Part shown: piece by piece, positions 16,301 through 24,397 of the stretch
How the letters are laid out: the number at the start of each line of letters is the position of its first letter
Numbering within the stretch: position 1 is the stretch's first letter
Notes under the pieces: model-generated
Seen by the model: only the letters and a program-made list of their open reading frames with translations
Told to the model about the DNA's origin: nothing
Databases searched by the model: none
Made by a program: the position numbers and the translations under genes
From: Verrucomicrobiota bacterium
GTDB taxonomy: Bacteria > Verrucomicrobiota > Verrucomicrobiae > Chthoniobacterales > UBA10450
DNA length: 29,344 nucleotides
Assembly: GCA_003219495.1 (NCBI GenBank)
Contig: QHOZ01000001.1
Span: 1-29,344, forward strand
Direction of reading: 5' to 3'

Positions 16301-17643
16301 GTTGGATCGACATTGAGATAATGTTCCGGGTCGGCATTCATCACTCCGAGCAGCACTTCAGTAACAATCCGGCTGCCGAGCGGTCCGAGACATTCGCCGC
16401 CGCGAAATTTTCTGACCCCGAGAACTTCGGCCTCACGCAAAATGTAATACCAAAGCGGCGTTCGTTCGTGCAGACCGCGACGCTCGAAAAATTCTTTGTC
16501 CTCTTGCTCGAGCCCAATCCGCCCGGCGTCGAGCGACCTTATCCCGCAAGCGCGACAAGCTTCCTGTCCCGACGGCAACCCGATTCGTGATCCCCGCAGC
16601 AACGTCATTTCCGGCAATGGCGGCGGCGCAGTTTCGAAAGGGATCGGCATCGCGGCCGCGGGCAGATCGAACATGTCTTCCGAAATCAGCGGGTCGATGT
16701 TCTCGGCAAAATTCGCGTTGCCTGCCCACTTTCGCGTGAATCTGTCCCAATCAACTACGCGATTCGCGGCGAGCGGCTCACTCTCTTGGCCGCGTTGTTT
16801 TTTCCGAATCAGATCGCGCAGTGGAACCAATCCCGTCCAGCGATTGACGTCGTACTGTGGTTGAACTGCGCTGTGACCAAATCGGAAGACTGCTTGCGTG
16901 AATTCAATTGGAAGCGCTGAAATTTCCTCGCTGGGAACTGCACGGAAAAAACGCGGACCGCTTCGTTGGATGTCGATCAGAACTTCCGGCAAAATAAACC
17001 ATCTCAGGAATTCGTTCCGGACAATCCATTGATAATGCCAAGTCGTGAGACGGCGCGCGATTTGAAAGATATTTTCGTCCGATAAGGGCGCGTCCGCGAT
17101 CCCGCCGTTCTTTGCAAGATCGACAATACGATTGTGAAAAAGCAGGAACGCAACGTGAAGTTGCGAGATGATTAGATGTTGATCGTTGCGATGATCGGCG
17201 AGAGCGGTCGAGCCGTTGCGCCGCGGGAGATCGTTCTCCGTCGATTTCAATTCGCGCGTGGCCGTTGTTGCGCCGATCAAGAATTTCTCCGCGCCGCGCT
17301 CTGATAGATCATAGAGGTGCGGTGAGTTCGCCGGTCCGCCGCCGTAGACACTTTCCAGATTGAATCGCGGTTGATGCAGATTCGCCGTCTTTTCCGGCGG
17401 ATGCGACGCGTTTTCCAAACGCGTGCAGTCGCGCGTCAGATCGTGATCAAGAAATTGGCCGAGATAAACAAAAGCGGAGGGCGCGAGATCTCCCTGACGG
17501 GGACGGCCGCGTCGATTTTGCGGCGTGTCTTTCATCCGCGCTGACAATGCGCGCAGGTCGGATTCGTCGTGCCCGGCAAAGGGTCCGCCGAACAATCGCG
17601 AATAATGCGTTACACAAAAATCTCCGTGCGGGGGACGCGGCAT
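16198..17643 (-). CDS. Animal-type haem peroxidase (peroxidase-cyclooxygenase superfamily)
   Basis: 481 aa. GQFLDHDLT holds Gln63, Asp66 and distal His67 with the spacing of myeloperoxidase; Arg152 in HRNDQH corresponds to the catalytic Arg, with the usual partner Glu replaced by Gln155. LHVAFLLFHNRIVD follows, and FRFGHSAVQP carries proximal His257. The C-terminal part keeps MNADPEHYLNVDP-like sequence and the helical end of bacterial members. These enzymes oxidise halides or organic substrates with H2O2; bacterial examples are often secreted, but no signal peptide is seen here. It begins 12 bp after the DUF721 gene and its last 103 bases overlap the annotated start of the dehydratase, suggesting coupled expression. 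A role in oxidising a peptide product is conceivable but speculative. Confidence 0.88.
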   Translation of the reverse strand: MPRPPHGDFCVTHYSRLFGGPFAGHDESDLRALSARMKDTPQNRRGRPRQGDLAPSAFVYLGQFLDHDLTRDCTRLENASHPPEKTANLHQPRFNLESVYGGGPANSPHLYDLSERGAEKFLIGATTATRELKSTENDLPRRNGSTALADHRNDQHLIISQLHVAFLLFHNRIVDLAKNGGIADAPLSDENIFQIARRLTTWHYQWIVRNEFLRWFILPEVLIDIQRSGPRFFRAVPSEEISALPIEFTQAVFRFGHSAVQPQYDVNRWTGLVPLRDLIRKKQRGQESEPLAANRVVDWDRFTRKWAGNANFAENIDPLISEDMFDLPAAAMPIPFETAPPPLPEMTLLRGSRIGLPSGQEACRACGIRSLDAGRIGLEQEDKEFFERRGLHERTPLWYYILREAEVLGVRKFRGGECLGPLGSRIVTEVLLGVMNADPEHYLNVDPTWKPIMAELPGTRARHRIDGLRKFLAYATQRQFL

Positions 17644-17655
17644 TCGCCGCTGCTT

Positions 17656-18021
17656 TTACCCGACGCGGAAGCGAACGTCACGAATGATCTTTTCGCCGAA
17701 GCGTTGCTTCAGTTTTCGGACGATGTCGATCTTCGCGATTTGCTCGAGCTCGTAATGCAACGCCGGTTGCAGAACGCGGACGTAGAGAACGCGTTCACGC
17801 AATGCGACCGGAGAAGAATGCGCGGCGATGAAAGTGCCAACGATGTTGCTCCACGCTTCGAGGACTTCGGTTTCCTGCAAACGCTCTTTCAGTCCGAGGC
17901 GCTGCATCAATTTCGGCAGAACATCCGCCGGCACGCTCCAGCGATTCAGGGCGACCGTTTTTTCCGGAAGCCCGCGCCATTCAGCAACTACGCGCGCGCG
18001 AAGAGACGGATTCAGGGCCAT
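17656..18021 (-). CDS. DUF721 (DciA-like) protein
   Basis: A 121-aa protein with the DUF721 outline: an N-terminal variable part, ETEVLEAWSNIVGTFIAAHSSP in outline (the WxxIVG block), then RERVLYVRVLQPALHYEL, and a C-terminal GEKIIRDVRFRVG. The DciA branch of this family loads the replicative helicase DnaB in bacteria lacking DnaC; short proteins of this type are named DUF721 without proof of that role. It lies between rpoN (54 bp upstream) and the peroxidase (12 bp downstream) on the same strand. Confidence 0.75.
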   Translation of the reverse strand: MALNPSLRARVVAEWRGLPEKTVALNRWSVPADVLPKLMQRLGLKERLQETEVLEAWSNIVGTFIAAHSSPVALRERVLYVRVLQPALHYELEQIAKIDIVRKLKQRFGEKIIRDVRFRVG

Positions 18022-18075
18022 GCATCGATCCTAAGATCGAGAATCGAAATTCCAAAACCGGAAAATCGGAAATGT

Positions 18076-19500
18076 TTAGTAACGCCGCCGCATGTTGCTC
18101 GGCAGAATATTCAGCTCGGTCCGATATTTCGCGACGGTGCGGCGCGCGATCGGAATGCCGCGCTTGCTCAAAATTTCGACGATCTCTTTGTCGCTTAATG
18201 GCGAAATGCCCTCTTCGCCCTTTACCAGATCGAGGATCGCTTCTTTCACGCTCGTGTTGCTCATCGATTGGCCGGTCGCGGTTTGATAACCGGGTGTGAA
18301 GAAATACTTCATCTCGAACACGCGCTGCGGCGTGGACATATATTTGCCGGAGATCGCGCGGCTCACCGTCGTCTCGTGCACGCCGACCGCGTCCGCGATC
18401 TGCACCATCGTCATCGGTTTTAAATGAGCGGACCCTTTGTCGAAAAATTCGAGCTGCCGTTTCACGATCTCGTGCGCGATGTTAGAAATCGTCTGCTGGC
18501 GTTGATGAATCGATTTGATCAGAAACTTTCCGCTGCGGATTTTGTCGCGAATGTAATCCTTCACGTCGCTGCCGTTGCGGTCCTGCGCCATGATATCTTT
18601 ATAAGTGTTGCTGATGCGCAGGTGCGGAATTTGTTCGCCATTTAGGATGACCTGGTAGCTGCCGTTCACTTTTTCGACGGTGACGTCGGGCAGCACATAA
18701 TTTTTCGGTGCCTCCGCGAATATCGCGCCGGGCCGAGGATCGAGTTGCGCGATATTGTTCGCGCACTTTTGCACCTGCTCGACGCTGATTCCCATTCGCC
18801 GCGCAATTTCCGGAAATCTTCGCTTGCCCAAATCCTGCATGTGATCGGAGACGATCTTGTATTCCAAACTGTTCTGCCGCGCTTCGCGCTTGAGTTGGAT
18901 CAATAAGCACTCGCGCAAGTCGCGCGCGCCGACGCCGGGCGGATGAAAGCTCTGGATGAGCGTAAGCATCGTTTCAAAATCTTCCTGCGCGATGCCTGTG
19001 TTCAGCGCCATTTCCTCCGGAGTGGTTTGAAGAAAGCCGTTGTCGTCGATGTTGCCGATGATCAGCTCCGCGGTCTTGCGATCATCGCCATCAAGAGCGT
19101 TTTGATTGAGCTGACCCATCAAATGCTGCTGCAAAGTTTCCTGGGTCGGGATTGAATCGAAAAAGAACTGGCGCTTTTCCTCCGCTTCCTGCGAGCGACC
19201 GCTATAGCTCGACGATTGCGCCATGTAATCGCGCCATTCGTCATCGAGTTTCGCCAGCTTATCGAATTCCTCTTTGAAATTATCTTCCGCCGGAGCGGGT
19301 GTTTCTGAGTCAGCGGGAGCGTCCGGATTTGGCGGGTCGGCTAATTCTTCCAACACCGGATTCGTTTCCATTTCCTGCTGAACGAGATTGCGCAGTTCGA
19401 GGAGCGGCGCCTGAAGGATGAGCAAACTTTGCTGGAGTTGCGGGGCAAGAACCTGTTGCAGAGAAAGATTCTGCGTCTGATGCATCCCAGGTCCGGCCAT
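18076..19500 (-). CDS. rpoN: RNA polymerase sigma-54 factor RpoN
   Basis: 474 aa, a normal length. The Gln/Leu-rich activator-contact region I is at the start (LSLQQVLAPQLQQSLLILQ), followed by an acidic linker (about 50-100), the core-binding domain, a helix-turn-helix region with GVHETTVSRAISGKY, and the RpoN box ARRTVAKYR near the C-terminus. Sigma-54 recognises -24/-12 promoters and needs AAA+ activators, none of which is encoded here. The product is cytoplasmic. The upstream side is a 141-base divergent gap facing the three small coiled-coil genes. Downstream genes on the same strand (DUF721, peroxidase, dehydratase) follow closely and may share its transcript. Confidence 0.96.
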   Translation of the reverse strand: MAGPGMHQTQNLSLQQVLAPQLQQSLLILQAPLLELRNLVQQEMETNPVLEELADPPNPDAPADSETPAPAEDNFKEEFDKLAKLDDEWRDYMAQSSSYSGRSQEAEEKRQFFFDSIPTQETLQQHLMGQLNQNALDGDDRKTAELIIGNIDDNGFLQTTPEEMALNTGIAQEDFETMLTLIQSFHPPGVGARDLRECLLIQLKREARQNSLEYKIVSDHMQDLGKRRFPEIARRMGISVEQVQKCANNIAQLDPRPGAIFAEAPKNYVLPDVTVEKVNGSYQVILNGEQIPHLRISNTYKDIMAQDRNGSDVKDYIRDKIRSGKFLIKSIHQRQQTISNIAHEIVKRQLEFFDKGSAHLKPMTMVQIADAVGVHETTVSRAISGKYMSTPQRVFEMKYFFTPGYQTATGQSMSNTSVKEAILDLVKGEEGISPLSDKEIVEILSKRGIPIARRTVAKYRTELNILPSNMRRRY

Positions 19501-19641
19501 AGTGTGGAGTTTACTGTACTGTCGGGCGAGCGACAGGCAAGCAGGTTGAGGGCCACGCGCTTCGCGCCGGCTGCCTTTTCGCGCGGGCGACGCGATTCGG
19601 GAACACGACTTGCTAATTTATCATGCGTGCTCAGTTCTCGA

Positions 19642-19872
19642 ATGGCTCGGACCTTCATCGTGCTAATCCTGTCCGGTATGCTGCTTATGGTCTCGTTCAG
19701 CGATGCCCAAACTCCGGGCCCGAGTCAGGAACAGGCGCTTCTCGCCTTGATCAAGGAAATTCAGACACAGCAAGCGCAGATGGCGGAAAACCAAAAACAG
19801 ATCGAGACCAAGCTCGGAGATGTCAGTGAGACGGTCCGCGTCGCGCGGATTTACGCCGGACGATCGCAATGA
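19642..19872 (+). CDS. Small exported coiled-coil protein, first of three
   Basis: 76 aa from the ATG at 19642 (an earlier in-frame ATG would lie inside rpoN sequence on the other strand). Signal peptide: about residues 5-19 hydrophobic, likely cut at DAQ near 22. The mature part is nearly all helix with many Gln/Glu/Lys and heptad-like spacing (LLALIKEIQTQQAQMAENQK), ending ETVRVARIYAGR. Its stop overlaps the next start (ATGA at 19869). Closely similar in layout to the next protein, so probably a tandem duplicate. Function unknown; possibly a periplasmic oligomer or small lipid- or wall-associated helix bundle. Confidence 0.72.
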   Translation: MARTFIVLILSGMLLMVSFSDAQTPGPSQEQALLALIKEIQTQQAQMAENQKQIETKLGDVSETVRVARIYAGRSQ

Positions 19873-20114
19873 AGAATTCCTTCCTCGCGCTCTTCGTCGC
19901 TTCAGTTGGGATGATCGTTCCCGCGCGCGCTCAAGATCAATCCGCGCAGCTGTTCGCGGCGGTTGCTAAGTTGCAGAAACAGCAAGCTGAGCTCGCCGAC
20001 AATCAGGCCAAGCTCGATTCGAAAATAACCGATGCCGCAGAAACACTTCGTGTTGCCCGTCTTTTCATGAGCCGCGGTGGCGGCAAGCACAAACCGCCAC
20101 CTCCGCCGAAATAA
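19869..20114 (+). CDS. Small exported coiled-coil protein, second of three
   Basis: 81 aa. Signal peptide MKNSFLALFVASVGMIVPARA, with a likely cut before QDQ. The mature part reads LFAAVAKLQKQQAELADNQ then ETLRVARLFMSR, matching the first protein position for position in the QQA-x-x-A/E-x-NQ and ET-x-RVAR segments. A Gly/Lys/Pro tail (GGGKHKPPPPPK) is added. Start overlaps the previous stop; stop TAA at 20112-20114 shares its last base with the next ATG. Translational coupling suggests equal or linked amounts. Function unknown. Confidence 0.72.
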   Translation: MKNSFLALFVASVGMIVPARAQDQSAQLFAAVAKLQKQQAELADNQAKLDSKITDAAETLRVARLFMSRGGGKHKPPPPPK

Positions 20115-20425
20115 TGAATACGTACCCTAAATACTTCGCCTTGTTAGTGGCCAGCGCCACATTCTTAGTCGCAACCGGCAAAGCGCAATCACCTGCGCCA
20201 ATTATCGTTCAGCCTGCCAATGCCGCGAGTGTTACATCGACATCGTCGAAGACCGTCGCTGCGACTGCTGCAGAAGGCGCGGCACTTCCAGCCGCGATCA
20301 AACTGCTCGAGCAAATTAAGGCGGGTAACGACGAGGTCTTGGCGAAGCAAAAAGCAGCTCTCGAAAAGCTCGACGAACTTCAAGAAGCTGCTGACCAGCT
20401 CCAGATTTTCGCGAAACGCGGCTAG
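20114..20425 (+). CDS. Small exported coiled-coil protein, third of three
   Basis: 103 aa. Signal peptide about residues 7-24 with the cut likely after KA in GKAQ. An Ala/Thr/Ser-rich linker (about 30-60) leads to a helix with heptads (AIKLLEQIKAGNDEVLAKQK, then ALEKLDELQEAADQLQIFAK). The end EAADQLQIFAKRG is a weaker echo of the ETxRVAR end of the other two. Start is coupled to the preceding gene. It ends 13 bp before the converging SBBP gene. No family recognised. Confidence 0.7.
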   Translation: MNTYPKYFALLVASATFLVATGKAQSPAPIIVQPANAASVTSTSSKTVAATAAEGAALPAAIKLLEQIKAGNDEVLAKQKAALEKLDELQEAADQLQIFAKRG

Positions 20426-20438
20426 CGACAGAGTTTCG

Positions 20439-21824
20439 CTAGAACAACCACGTCGCGTTCAAGCTGGCGAAAGCAATCCGCGTGTTCCTGCGCAAATCGA
20501 AAATCCGGGCAACATCGTCGTTGTTTCCTGGTCCATTGTATCGCGAAGCCCACTGCTGCGTGCCGCCGGAATTATATTTGATCGTCGCGTAATCGAAGCC
20601 GGTTCCCGATCCGAGCGAGGTTCCTGTGACGTAGACATTTCCTGAGCCATCAATTGCGAGGGCGTTCGCCTGGTCATCGCCGTTGGCGGGGCCGTTGTAT
20701 CGCGATGCCCACGTTTGCGCGCCGCTCGGATCATATTTCACAGTCGCGTAGTCGAGAGCGGTTCCAGAGCCAGTGGATCCGCCGGTCACGTAAACACCTC
20801 CTGAAATATCGACCGCGAGTGAATAGGCAAAATCGTCACTGTTGGCGGGACCGTTGTATCGCGACACCCATTGTTGCGATCCGCTCGGATCGTATTTGAT
20901 GGTCGCGTAGTCGAGACCGGTTCCGGAGCCGAGCGAACTGCCGGTGACGTAAATGTTTCCCGACATATCAATCGCAAGCGCATAAGCGATATCATCGATA
21001 CTTGCCGGGCCGTTGTATCGCGCGGCCCATTGTTGTAACCCGCTTGAATCGTATTTGATGGTCGCGTAGTCGAGACCGGTTCCCCAGCCGAATGAACTGC
21101 CGGTTACATAAACGTTTTCGCAGCAATCTAGCGCGAGCGAATATGCAATGTCATCGACACCGCCCGGACCGTTGTAGCGTGAGGCCCATTGCTGCGTTCC
21201 GCTGGAGTTATATTTTATCGTCGCATAATCCAGCCCAGTACCCGAGCCCATCGAGCTGCCGGTTACATAAACATTGCCGGAGCAGTCAACCGTGATCGCG
21301 TAACTGATGTCATCAATGTTGCCAGGGCCGTTGTAACGCGCGACCCACAGTTGAGTGCCACTCGAGCTGTATTTCACGGTGGCATAATCGAGACGGCTCC
21401 CGCCGCCTGAAGAACTTCCCGTCACATACACATTCCCCGCGCTGTCGACGGTGATTGCGTATGCAATATCCTCGCCATTCGCTGGCCCATTGTAGCGCTT
21501 CGTCCACTGCTGCACCCCGCTCGAGTTATATTTGATTGTCGCAAAATCCAAACCGGTACCGAGTCCAAGGGAGCTTCCTGTGACATAAATGTTACCTGCG
21601 CTATCGCGTGTGATCGCGTAGGCAACGTCTTCACCGTTTGCCGGGCCATTGTATCGGGCCACCCATTGCTGAGCGCCGCTGGAGTTATATTTGACCGTCG
21701 CGTAATCGGAGGCGCTTCCGGAGCCCATCGAGCTGCCGGTGACATAGACATTTCCTAAACCATCTACCGCAATGCCACCCTCGAGTTTCGCGTTCGCAGC
21801 CGCGACGACGTTTGTCAAAATCAA
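20439..21824 (-). CDS. SBBP beta-propeller repeat protein
   Basis: 461 aa made of eight repeats of about 53 residues, each with [15 protein letters not shown] and RYNGP blocks, the SBBP pattern seen in secreted beta-propeller proteins. The open frame starts at a TTG; the first stop upstream in frame is close (about 50-60 bases) and no ATG or signal peptide lies between, so the protein appears to lack an export signal. The C-terminus departs from the pattern after DDVA and ends with 22 unrelated residues. It may be a cut-down remnant of a longer cell-surface protein, or the true start is missed. The gene converges on the coiled-coil genes and diverges from pyrH. Confidence 0.72.
   Translation of the reverse strand: MILTNVVAAANAKLEGGIAVDGLGNVYVTGSSMGSGSASDYATVKYNSSGAQQWVARYNGPANGEDVAYAITRDSAGNIYVTGSSLGLGTGLDFATIKYNSSGVQQWTKRYNGPANGEDIAYAITVDSAGNVYVTGSSSGGGSRLDYATVKYSSSGTQLWVARYNGPGNIDDISYAITVDCSGNVYVTGSSMGSGTGLDYATIKYNSSGTQQWASRYNGPGGVDDIAYSLALDCCENVYVTGSSFGWGTGLDYATIKYDSSGLQQWAARYNGPASIDDIAYALAIDMSGNIYVTGSSLGSGTGLDYATIKYDPSGSQQWVSRYNGPANSDDFAYSLAVDISGGVYVTGGSTGSGTALDYATVKYDPSGAQTWASRYNGPANGDDQANALAIDGSGNVYVTGTSLGSGTGFDYATIKYNSGGTQQWASRYNGPGNNDDVARIFDLRRNTRIAFASLNATWLF
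20508..21773 (-). repeat. Eight tandem 159-base repeats inside the SBBP gene
   Basis: Eight copies in phase with the reading frame, each 53 codons (the last 51). DNA similarity is high, for example the blocks encoding YVTGSS and ATIKY recur with few silent changes. Such arrays gain or lose copies by slippage or recombination, and are prone to collapse in assemblies. Confidence 0.85.
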
Positions 21825-21953
21825 GTGCCGAATATTTCTTCTGCTGCTAATCGTACGACATTCGCCTGACGAAGGTCATAAGTATTTTGTCACATTTTCG
21901 CCAAGCGACGTTAGTCGCTTTCAAGCGCTTGCCTTCGCGCGTTTGTGCTTTCC

Positions 21954-21963
21954 AAGATCGACA
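21954..21963 (+). repeat. Intergenic copy of the iterated AAGATCGACA word
   Basis: Lies in the 163-base gap between the SBBP start and the pyrH start, 25 bases before the pyrH ATG. It belongs to the set described at 4451. Its position outside coding sequence shows that codon use alone does not account for the word. Confidence 0.7.
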
Positions 21964-21987
21964 TCCTCGCGTTTCATTTGGCCTGCG

Positions 21988-22728
21988 ATGAAGACGGAGG
22001 CGCCGGCTTACAAACGGGTTGTGCTCAAGCTGAGCGGCGAATCGCTTCAGGAACGCGGCGCCCGCGAAAATATTTCGCCAGCGATCGTGCGTGACATCGC
22101 GGAAAGGATCGGCGAAGTGAGCAAGCTCGGCGTTCAAATCGCGATTGTGATCGGCGGGGGAAACATCTGGCGTGGTTCGTCGGCTGCGGTGCGCGGAATG
22201 GATCGCACGACTGCAGATTACATGGGCATGCTCGCGACCGTGATCAACGCGCTCGCGTTGCGAAGCACGCTTACCAAGATCGGCGTCGAAGCACGCGTCC
22301 AAACCGCGATCGAAATGAAAAACGTGGCCGAGCCGTTTATCCTCGGTCGCGCAATTCGCCATCTCGAACTGGGTCGCATCGTGATTTTCGCGGCCGGCAC
22401 CGGAAATCCGTATTTTTCCACTGACACGACGGCGGCATTGCGCGCGAGCGAGATCGGCGCCGATGTGATTCTGAAAGCGACGAAAGTCGACGGCGTTTAC
22501 GATCGCGATCCAAATAAAGATCCGAACGCGAAGCGATTCGATCGAATCTCATTTAGTGATGCGTTGAGCAAACGATTGCAGGTGATGGATTCGACTGCGT
22601 TCAGTCTTTGCATGGACAACAAAATCCCGATTGTCGTGTTCGACATGTATAAATCGGGAATTCTGCGGGACGCGGTGCTCGGGCGAAAAGTTGGCACATT
22701 GGTTTGCGACGAGACGGAGACGAAGTAG
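21988..22728 (+). CDS. pyrH: UMP kinase PyrH
   Basis: 246 aa from the ATG at 21988, the position matching the family start ([13 protein letters not shown]). Bacterial UMP kinase of the amino-acid kinase fold, phosphorylating UMP to UDP with ATP, a hexamer regulated by UTP and GTP. Motifs: [34 protein letters not shown], the [20 protein letters not shown] nucleotide region and [10 protein letters not shown]. frr follows after 12 bp, the usual bacterial order. No strong Shine-Dalgarno sequence is seen before the start. Confidence 0.97.
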   Translation: MKTEAPAYKRVVLKLSGESLQERGARENISPAIVRDIAERIGEVSKLGVQIAIVIGGGNIWRGSSAAVRGMDRTTADYMGMLATVINALALRSTLTKIGVEARVQTAIEMKNVAEPFILGRAIRHLELGRIVIFAAGTGNPYFSTDTTAALRASEIGADVILKATKVDGVYDRDPNKDPNAKRFDRISFSDALSKRLQVMDSTAFSLCMDNKIPIVVFDMYKSGILRDAVLGRKVGTLVCDETETK

Positions 22729-22740
22729 AAATTTACGCGC

Positions 22741-23301
22741 ATGGACAAGGACGAGATTCTTTTGGAAGCCGAGATGTCGATGGAGAAAAGCGTCGATTAT
22801 CTGGTGCACGAATTTTCGAGCGTGCGGACGGGAAAAGCATCGCCCGCCCTGGTCGAGAATATCGACGTGCAGGCGTACGGATCGACCATGAAGCTGAAAC
22901 AGCTTGCGCTGATCACCACCCCCGAGTCGCGCTTACTCGTGTTGCAGCCATTTGACGCGGGAACGGTTCAGGATATTGAGCGCGCGCTCAAGGAATCGAA
23001 GATTGGAATCACGCCGGCGGTCGATGGAAAAATTATTCGACTGCCGATTCCGGAACTGTCCGAAGAGCGGCGCAAAGAGCTCGCCAAATCGCTAAGCAAA
23101 ATGGCCGAAGAAGCGCGCGTGCGCGTGCGGAGCAATCGGCGGACGGCGCTCGACGAAGCGAAAAAACTCAAGGCGGGTGGCGGGATCAGCGAAGACGAAA
23201 TGAGCGATCTTGAAGACGCAATTCAGAAACTGACCGACCGCTTCGTTAAATCAATCGATGATCATCTCAGTCATAAAGAAACTGAGATCATGAAGGTCTG
23301 A
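22741..23301 (+). CDS. frr: Ribosome recycling factor
   Basis: 186 aa, normal length. With EF-G it splits the post-termination ribosome. The helical domain has SVRTGKASPALVENI in outline, domain II around GSTMKLKQLALI, and the conserved LPIPELSEERRKELAK and VRVRSNRR blocks. It is directly downstream of pyrH and probably in the same transcript. Ends with KETEIMKV, a typical C-terminus. Confidence 0.97.
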   Translation: MDKDEILLEAEMSMEKSVDYLVHEFSSVRTGKASPALVENIDVQAYGSTMKLKQLALITTPESRLLVLQPFDAGTVQDIERALKESKIGITPAVDGKIIRLPIPELSEERRKELAKSLSKMAEEARVRVRSNRRTALDEAKKLKAGGGISEDEMSDLEDAIQKLTDRFVKSIDDHLSHKETEIMKV

Positions 23302-23318
23302 AGAAAGTTGGCGATTGA

Positions 23319-24125
23319 CTAGAGCCTGACGAGGTCCAGCAAGAACTGGCACCAGAGATAAATCATCCCGCGCCAGGAATATTTCACGTCGCCTTCCGGC
23401 GTAGGTTTGAGAACGCCTTTGTCGATGTTGTGCGCGATCTGCTCGCGTAAGTCTCGTTCCATTTCGTTCTCGATCTTTTCTTCGTCGAGCTCCTCGATCA
23501 ACTCGAGATGGACCTCGTTCTTCCTCAGAAACGCGCGGTGACTTTGATAAAGCTGCCAGAACGATTGATCAGGGCGCTGACGATTGATTCGAAACTGCGG
23601 CGTGAGTTTCAATCCGTACGACAACGGATAATTCCAGGTCGTCCAAATAACGCCGCCGCGCGCGCGCGATGAGATTCGCAAGTAATAATCGTGTTGCTCG
23701 TTGAGACAGATCGTGGCCTGCGCCCGATCCTCCGCTTTGTAAAAGAGCCGGAAATATTGCCGATAATCTTCCCAGTCCCAACCGGCGTCGTTCACGTGCG
23801 CGAATCCTTCATTCTCGATCTCGCGCGTGATCTCATTGAGCGTCGGAAAAGTATCGCTCGAAGGGGGCGACTTTGGACGAAGTCGTTTCTCTTTCGGTAA
23901 ACGCAGCGTCCGGATGCGGGTGAGAATTTCCAGCCACGGCAAAAAGAACCATGACGCCGCGGCGATTGCGCCTAGCAGATGACTGTCGCTGATGAAATAA
24001 ACGAACAGATACGAAACGACCAGGATGGCGATGGCGCCGGCTTTTTGGGAGAACGAGCTTTGAAAACTGCGGAGTGCGACGGCGAGGACTCCCACGCCGA
24101 GCAGGATGAAAAGCTTGAAGAGCAT
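23319..24125 (-). CDS. Membrane protein of unknown function
   Basis: 268 aa. Two or three hydrophobic segments in the first 70 residues (about 1-20, 27-47, 52-68) anchor it, followed by a cytoplasmic-type soluble domain with many aromatic residues (WDWEDYRQYFRLFYK, WTTWNYPLSYGLKL) and an acidic helix (LIEELDEEKIENEMERDL). A last hydrophobic stretch at the C-terminus (MIYLWCQFLLDLV) may contact the membrane. I do not recognise the family. Its ATG overlaps the stop region of the glutaredoxin-like gene, so the two are likely co-expressed with proS. Confidence 0.72.
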   Translation of the reverse strand: MLFKLFILLGVGVLAVALRSFQSSFSQKAGAIAILVVSYLFVYFISDSHLLGAIAAASWFFLPWLEILTRIRTLRLPKEKRLRPKSPPSSDTFPTLNEITREIENEGFAHVNDAGWDWEDYRQYFRLFYKAEDRAQATICLNEQHDYYLRISSRARGGVIWTTWNYPLSYGLKLTPQFRINRQRPDQSFWQLYQSHRAFLRKNEVHLELIEELDEEKIENEMERDLREQIAHNIDKGVLKPTPEGDVKYSWRGMIYLWCQFLLDLVRL

Positions 24126-24388
24126 CAGGGTGTGATTCGATGCTCGGTCAGGAATTTTTCCAACTGATCGGTATCGAAATTCGCGAGCACATGGTCGCCC
24201 GCAACAAACGTCGGGACGTACGTTTGCTCGGAGAACTGCTTCATTTCCTCATAAGCTTGTCGATCTTCGCCGACGTCGATCTCCGTGAACTTATAGCCGC
24301 GCGCCTCAAGGAATTCCTTGGCGTCGATGCACCACGAACTAATTCCATCAAGAACGGAAAATAAACGACGCGCGGCGCGGCCCGTCAA
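24125..24388 (-). CDS. Glutaredoxin-like protein lacking the first active-site Cys
   Basis: 87 aa from a TTG at 24388, nine bases after proS. The segment SSWCIDAKEFLEARGYKFTEIDV corresponds in outline to the glutaredoxin CPWC helix and next strand; the first Cys of CxxC is Ser and only the second Cys remains. The cis-Pro loop is TYVPTFV and the C-terminal helix follows DTDQLEKFL. The N-terminal strand is poorly matched in this frame (RRLFSVLDG), while the next frame reads RVVYF there, so a one-base change in the T run at about 24357-24360 could hide the real start. Redox activity by the standard dithiol route is doubtful. Confidence 0.62.
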   Translation of the reverse strand: MTGRAARRLFSVLDGISSWCIDAKEFLEARGYKFTEIDVGEDRQAYEEMKQFSEQTYVPTFVAGDHVLANFDTDQLEKFLTEHRITP

Positions 24389-24397
24389 TAGATCGCG

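Noticed and set aside
20508..21773. Regular tandem repeats considered as a CRISPR or satellite array
   Set aside because: The period is 159 bases, in frame, and encodes beta-propeller repeats.
22690..22710. TTGGCAC...TTTGC resembling a sigma-54 promoter before frr
   Set aside because: The spacing between the GG and GC elements is one base too long and the site lies inside pyrH coding sequence.
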